From contig LLCB01000380.1 in assembly GCA_001414345.1 (NCBI GenBank), forward strand, positions 1-49,630: 49,630 bases of DNA. Reading direction: 5' to 3'. The notes under the pieces are model-generated. The model was not told the DNA's origin and did not search any database. It saw only the letters and a program-made list of their open reading frames with translations. This DNA is from Hymenoscyphus infarciens. Its lineage: Eukaryota > Ascomycota > Leotiomycetes > Helotiales > Helotiaceae. Positions within the stretch are counted from its first letter, which is position 1, and every line of letters starts with the position of its first letter. The position numbers and the translations under genes were made by a program. Positions 44,125 to 49,630 of the stretch are shown piece after piece.

Positions 44125-45765
44125 AACGCGGTTCTAATCTTATAGTCCTAGGTCTAAATAATGAAATTATTATCTCATTTCCTAAACTCTACTAAAATAT
44201 ATAATAATATAGAAATTTAATAATAATTGAATTATTATCTTATATTTAAAAGCTTTATTAAAAAAAGTTATTTTAATACAAATTAGCTTATAATATAAAT
44301 ATATAAGCTAAGTTTCCGCTATCTACTTCTACTACTTCTACTACTACTTTTATACTTTTTTACCTTTCTTTTTACTTAATATATTACTTCTAAAATAGTA
44401 TAAAGCTAATACTACTTCTAGTATTAAAAAGTCTACTAAAAGAGTTTTAAAAGCTACTTAAAAAGCTTCTAAAAAGAAGGCTTCTTAAGTACGTCTAGTA
44501 GACGTGTTTCTTAATAAGAATTATAATTCTAAGGTTCTTAAGAAGAAAGTCGACTTTATATATATATTCGCTAAAAGAGTATAAGTCTAAGCTGTCTTAT
44601 AAGTCGGTAAGAGTTTAGAGAAGAGTTAGAAGCGAATATTAAGTGATAATATTATAGATAATAGTAATATCTTAGTAAAAGGTTCACTTTAAGAGCGTAT
44701 TAATTCGTATCTAATTCGAATTCAAATAAAACTTCTAGCTTAGCTAGAAGTAAAAAGAAATTAAAGAAAGTAAGATTTTATACTAAAGTAGAGAGTTAGT
44801 AGAGTTTTAGCTAGTTAAAAGAAGTTACTACTAAATATTGAAAATATTATCTAAAGTCTAGAATAATAAAAGAGATAGTTACTAGTATAATATTTATTAG
44901 TACTATTATATAAATTATATTATTTAAGCTAAATACGTCTCTTTCTTATAAGATATTCTAGTAAAATAGTACTAGATACTCTACTATCTCTCTACTCTCT
45001 ATATATATATACTATAGTATAACCTAGTTTAGTACTCTTCTTATAAAGAGGAAGGTATTAAGCTCTATTATCTCTATTTATATTTAAATAAATAGTAAGC
45101 TCTTTACTTTAATAAGCTCTTTATAGACCTTCTATAGCTTCTACTTATCTAGGTCTACTTCGTCTAATACTTCTATCTACTATATTAGGTTCCTCTCTTA
45201 AGTCCTCTTTCTTCAAGCCTCTAGGTCGTCTTTCTATTCTATAAGTATAGTATTATACTTGAATTCTACTTCTTCTTCTCTCTACTTCTTTTCTTACTTT
45301 TATCTTACTCTCTATAAGTATAGTATTACCTTCTCTACTTTTAATAGTCTACCTCTCTTTCTCTTTAGCTATACTACTATATATTTATAGATGTTTTAGA
45401 TTAGCTCCTCTAGTTTAGATATCTAGAACTTCCTCTTAAAAGTAGCTACTCTTAGATTAAGATATAAGTTAATTAGTATATAGTTTACTTCTATCTCTAG
45501 GTTCTAGACTAGTATAGCTTTATATACTTCTATTACTACTTATAAACACTTTAATTATTATATAAAGAAGCTTCTTATTATCTGTTTTATATTCTCTCCT
45601 TTTAGTATAGTAAAGTACTATATTAACACTCTATATATAATTATACTTCTTATTACTACTATATATATCTACTTTACTTAATAGTAGTCTACTCTTTATA
45701 TCTTTCTAGTAAGCTTTATAAGTATAAAGGTCTATATTATAAGCTTCTCTTAAACTCTCTTCTAG
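44125..45765. other. RIP-degraded AT-rich block, unclassified
   Basis: Abrupt drop to AT-rich, CA/TG-poor sequence at about 44125. Lys-rich codon-like texture at 44420-44600 and Cys/Ser-like texture on either strand at 45040-45760 point to dead transposon sequence; no family can be named. Confidence 0.5.
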
Positions 45766-45770
45766 GATAC

Positions 45771-47271
45771 TATAATAGTACGAAATATATACTACTATAG
45801 AAGAGGTATATAGAAGTGCGTTTAGTAGAATAATATACGTAGATACTAGGCTCTAATATAGAAGAAAAGGCTAAACTAGCCTTTTCTAACTCTAGGAGAG
45901 TAGGTAGCTATATATAAGAGGTTATAATAGTCCTGATTCAAGACTATAGCAGTTCTGGTTTCAGACCTGTCACGTGACTCCTCACCGCCTAGCAGAATCC
46001 TATATATTAGCATCGTTTAGAGCTATCTTCGCTCTTTATCTTTAGTTTTCGTGTTAATAACTATAAATAGACTACTTCTCTACTCTATTTCTACTATACT
46101 ATTATATTAAACTAAAGGTTACTCTTCTTATTCTATAAAGGCTTTAAAATATATTAGGCTCTTAACCTTAGCTCTATTCTAGCCTCTCTATTACTAACTC
46201 TACGACTAAAGTAGACCTCTTGCTAGCGACTCTTGAATTAATACTAAGCTTAAGACTCTCTTCTAGTATCTTTAGATCCTCTCTCTCTCTCTCTTTAAAT
46301 AGCTAGTATCTAACTATAATATTCTAATAATAGACTCTAATATTATACGCTAGGTATATAACTTTAACTCTCTTATTAAAAAGAAATATTAATATAATCG
46401 ACGCTTTAATAAGATAGCTTATCTAGCTTATTATTAGTTAATCTAAGCCTCTTACTAATAAGAAGGAGCTCTCTTACGCTCTAATAAGAGAAGCCTTTTA
46501 AGTAAACCTTCTTACTTTTAGCTATATTGTTTTCTAATAACTCTCGAAGCCTTCTCCTTCTCTCTCTAATATTACGAAAGCTCTTAAAACCTATACTTTA
46601 GTAATCGATAAAATTATAGGAGTATACGCTAGTCGCTTAGTAGATTATATAGATTAGTATTAGAGAGGGAATATAGAGAGTTTTAGGTAACTCGGCGTAT
46701 AGCTAGTACCTTACTACTCTTATAGAGCTAGTATCTTATAGCTGCCTTAGTAGAAGGAAGGGTATAGGCTTAGACTAGTAGATATATAGATAGACAAGTA
46801 TATAGGTTTCTATAGAGCTCGAGAGCGAGCTCTACTAAAGAGAGGGAAATATAATAGTCCTGATTCAAGACTGTAGCAGTTCTGGTTTCAGACCTGTCAC
46901 GTGACTCCTCACCGCCTGGCAGAATCCTATATATTAGCATCGTTTAGAGCTGTCTTCGCTCTTTACCTTTAGTTTTCGCGTTAATAACTACGAATAGACT
47001 ACTTCTCTACTCTATTCCTGCCTTGCTGTTATAGAGGTTTAGATAATATAAAAGAGGTTTAAAACCGAATAACGATATACGTCGGCTAATATAAAAGCTT
47101 AAACTCTACGAAGTATATCTAAAAGTCTAGATAGACGTATAGACGTACGTAACCTTCTTAAATTAGATAATATAAAACAATATAGCTAAAAGCTAAATAT
47201 ATAATAGCTAAACTTTATATATAGTAGATATCTCTAGCTATCTAGAATAGCTTAGATAATAGGCTATTATA
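45771..47271. mobile_element. LTR of family R (copy c), split by a TRIM
   Basis: It starts TATAATAGTACGAAATATA at 45771, is interrupted at 45922/45923 by the TRIM, resumes at 47039 and ends GGCTATTATA at 47271. Without the insertion it is 385 bp. Flanks read GATAC (45766-45770) and TATAC (47272-47276), a four-of-five match. Confidence 0.7.
45923..47033 (+). mobile_element. TRIM (miniature LTR retrotransposon), copy 2, 1111 bp
   Basis: LTRs of exactly 184 bp (45923-46106 and 46850-47033) enclose 743 bp. The target duplication GAGGT is perfect (45918-45922 and 47034-47038). LTRs start TATAATAGTCCTGATTC, contain GTCACGTGACTCC, and end GTTATA or ATTATA. The polypurine tract AAAGAGAGGGAAA directly precedes the 3' LTR. 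The interior lacks gag or pol; it contains a CT-repeat (46272-46294) also seen, as GA, in copy 1. The 3' LTR is less mutated than the 5' LTR (all RIP-type changes). Confidence 0.9.
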
Positions 47272-47276
47272 TATAC

Positions 47277-47619
47277 TTTCTAGTTTAGTTTTCTATTAAG
47301 CTCTACTTCTAAGAATCTTATATACTTAATTAGTATAAGCCTTATTTGTTTAAACTAAACTATCTCTTTCTAAGATACTCTTATTTTTATAAGTATATAA
47401 GTATAGTCTTTTCTAAGCTAAAAGCTATCTCTTACTTATTTACTTATATATTATAGACTTTCTAAGCTAACTCGAGTATCTTATAGTTTACTATTATACT
47501 TTTAGATATTATAAGTAGATTTATATTATCTATAAAGCCTATTATAATATGTCTATCGATTCTAGCTAGGTTCTCGTATAGCGTCGAGGCTAGTAGAAGA
47601 TTTTATATTTATTATTATT
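47277..47619. other. Degenerate AT-rich sequence between family R copies
   Basis: No open frame or recognised element. Confidence 0.4.
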
Positions 47620-48313
47620 TATAATAGTACGAAATATATACTACTATCGAAGAGATATATAGAAGTATATTCAGTAGAATAACGTATATAAATACTAGGC
47701 TCTAATATAGAAGAAAAGACTAAACTAGTCTTTTCTAACTCTAGAAGAGTAAGTAGCTATATATAAGAGGTCTAAAACTAAATAATAGTATATATTAGCT
47801 AATAGAAAAGCCTAAACTCTACGAAGTCTATCTAAAAGTCTAGACAGACGTATAAACGTACGTAACCTTTCTAAATTAGATAATATAAAACAAAATAGCT
47901 AAAAGCTAAATATACTATAGCTAAACCTTATATATAGCCTTATTATCTAAGCTATTCTAAATAGCTAGAGATATCTACTATATATAAGGTTCCGCTATAT
48001 ATTTAGCTTTTAGTAGTTATTGTTTTATATTATCTAATTTAGAAAGATTATATACGTCTATACGTCTATCTAGACTTTTAGACGTACTTTATAGAGTTTA
48101 GGCTTTTATATTAGCCGACGTATATTATTATTTAGTTTTAGACCTCTTTTATATTATCTAAACCTCTTATATATAGTAGCCTACTCTTCTAGAGTTAGAA
48201 AAGGCTCGTTTAGTCTTTTCTTCTATATTAGAGCCTAGTATCTATATATATTATTCTATTAAACGTACTTCTATATACCTCTTCTATAGTAGTATATATT
48301 TTATACTATTATA
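47620..48313. mobile_element. Family R LTR pair (copies d and e), tail-to-tail palindrome
   Basis: A plus-oriented family R copy (47620 to about 47930) is followed at once by a reverse copy (about 47931 to 48313, ending ATACTATTATA). The arms are inverted repeats of over 300 bp, so the whole is a near-perfect fold-back of 694 bp. Both outer ends have the same terminal sequence (TATAATAGTACG and its complement). No clear target duplication flanks the pair. Confidence 0.7.
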
Positions 48314-48889
48314 TAAAAAGACTAAACTCTTTTTTACTAGTAAAGAGTCCGTTAGCGTACTAATTTCGTTAAAGACTAGATTTAGATCGGTTACGCTAAG
48401 AATAATCTCAAATAGCTAGGAAATTAGAGACTTCTTAGACAGCTAGTAGTATTAGAGTTTAGTATTAGTTATAGATAGCTAGTAAAAGTCGTATATTATA
48501 CGTTAAGAGATTTGAATACGCTAAGTATTTAGAATTCTAATAACTCTCTCTATATAGAGACTACTATATAAGGTTTAGAAAGTTAATATACTATAGTTAT
48601 TATAAAAGGCTTCTGAATCTGATCTTACCCCTCTCTTCTCTCTCTCTAAAACCGATATCTTCGAAATGTCGAACTAGTTCTACTACGAGGCGTAAGTAAC
48701 TACCTTCTAAGGCTACCTCTCTTTTCAAAAGACAACTCTCCGAACCCTCTCTAAACTGTAAACGTACGCTGAAAAACACAAAAGGTTCTAAAGAGACTTT
48801 TTAAATACAGACGATATATAGACGAGATAGCGGCATAAAGAATAAACGATCGGTTAGCCGAGATAGAGAATAAAATTCTAAGCGAACTT
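48314..48889. other. AT-rich to mixed sequence, no gene seen
   Basis: A part at 48600-48790 is less AT-rich and keeps CA/TG dinucleotides, but no convincing open frame. The minus-strand 63-codon frame at 48801-48992 overlaps the LTR and is not called. Confidence 0.4.
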
Positions 48890-49367
48890 TGTAATAGTAC
48901 GAAATATATACTACAGGAGAAGAGGCATATAAGAGTACGTTTAAGACTAAATAACGTGAGTAGATACTAGGCTCTAATATAGAAGAAAACAATAACTGTC
49001 TCTCTTTTATACTAAATATAAACGTCTATATATAAGAGGTCGGAAGCTTCTAAGTTCTAATAACAATAATAACTAAGCTCTATCTAATATAGCTAATACT
49101 AAATAATAAGAGCTAAAAAGCTAAATATATAACCTCTAAACCTTTAGAAAGCTAAATATATAATATCTAAATCTTAATCTCTTCTATATATAAATATTAG
49201 ATATTAATACCTTTAGTACTTTGCTTATATAAGTATCGGTTATTTGTAATCTCGGCTCTAAGAGTATTAGGAGTATTAGTAGTACTTAGAGGTATCGGCA
49301 GTTTTACGAATACTAATAATTTAAGATAGTGCTATTATATAATAATCTAGGATAGTATACTATTATA
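48890..49367 (-). mobile_element. LTR of family R (copy f), 478 bp, 3' LTR of an element leaving the window
   Basis: On the plus strand it begins with an intact TGTAATAGTACGAAATATA and ends ACTATTATA. The next bases, 49368-49380, are TTCCCTCTCTTTT, the complement of an AAAAGAGAGGGAA polypurine tract. So in the element's own (minus) orientation this is a 3' LTR, with the internal region to the right, beyond the window edge. This is the longest family R copy here and the basis for calling family R an LTR. Confidence 0.7.
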
Positions 49368-49630
49368 TTCCCTCTCTTTTAAAAAGACTCGTCCTAAGTC
49401 TTTAGTTGTTAATCGGTATAGTATTAGGTTGATTAGAGTATTATTTATCTCTTTATTATAAAGAATATAACTTATTTACTATTATATTATCTAGTAGTTA
49501 AGATAGAGTTAGTAGCTAGTAGTATTATTATTTAAGAGCTAATTACTCTTTATTTACTACTATATACTATATAATAATAGGATATAAATAGAAGAGAAGC
49601 TAATAATTAGCTAGTAGGTAGAAAGTAGTA
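49368..49630 (-). mobile_element. 3' internal end of the family R retroelement (partial)
   Basis: Polypurine tract at 49368-49380 (minus strand), then AT-rich sequence with stops that runs off the window. Coding identity (gag-pol type) cannot be decided from 260 bp. Confidence 0.5.

Noticed and set aside
13262..49040. Family R repeats as a SINE or tRNA-derived element
   Set aside because: No A-tail or polymerase III boxes seen, and copy f is bordered by a polypurine tract, which fits an LTR better; the 13-bp flanks of copy a remain unexplained.
1..49630. CRISPR arrays, bacterial operons, tRNA or rRNA genes
   Set aside because: The repeats have no regular repeat-spacer pattern, the genes have spliceosomal introns, and I could not fold any convincing tRNA or recognise rRNA by eye; a tRNAscan run would settle the tRNA point.

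Overview
The window comes from a filamentous ascomycete genome (Pezizomycotina; Leotiomycetes is my guess, not demonstrated). The reasons are short GT-AG introns of about 50-155 bp with CTAAC/CTGAC-like branch points, Pezizomycotina-type genes (a DUF4045/gelsolin protein, a short-chain dehydrogenase, a variant Zn-cluster-like protein), and sharply two-speed composition. Gene islands of normal composition alternate with extremely AT-rich blocks in which CA and TG dinucleotides are almost absent, the signature of repeat-induced point mutation (RIP).

Layout. 1-5029 is a RIP-ravaged block with a 134-bp tandem array running off the left edge and unclassifiable transposon debris; it ends at a short TTAGGG-like tract. 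5.6-12.6 kb is gene island 1: a Cys-rich/coiled-coil protein (-), an SDR oxidoreductase (-), a three-exon protein of unknown function (-), and a two-exon protein with a Zn2Cys6-like motif that lacks some of its cysteines (+). 12.9-31 kb is a large transposon block. It holds a palindromic MITE, LTR fragments of a family called here R, a 1.16-kb miniature LTR retrotransposon (TRIM), and two copies of one 5.8-kb Ty3/Gypsy chromovirus. The younger copy (B, minus) is inserted inside the older (A, plus), and 5-bp target duplications delimit both.

31.4-31.9 kb has an A/C-rich stretch with about 16 irregularly spaced AGCTTACYCG motifs. 32.5-41.9 kb is gene island 2, with two large divergent genes: an 830-aa disordered fungal protein (-) and a 1566-aa DUF4045/gelsolin-repeat protein (+), separated by a 1.96-kb shared upstream region. 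41.9-44.1 kb is a G/T-rich stretch holding at least ten different tandem repeats. 44.1-49.6 kb is AT-rich again, with a second TRIM copy, several family R LTRs, and the end of an element running off the right edge.

The transposon section is the most unusual part. Three element families share the same polypurine tract and LTR edge (AAAGAGAGGG...TATAATAG...GTTATA). The TRIMs have no coding capacity that I can see and could have been moved by the chromovirus. Both TRIM copies sit in the same ~20-bp zone beside a TATATATA motif of a family R LTR, in the same relative orientation but with different target duplications. All transposon reading frames are wrecked by C-to-T/G-to-A changes, and catalytic or metal-binding residues are visibly lost. 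The host genes look intact. Splice sites were chosen by eye from donor, acceptor and frame agreement; no alignment or RNA evidence was available.
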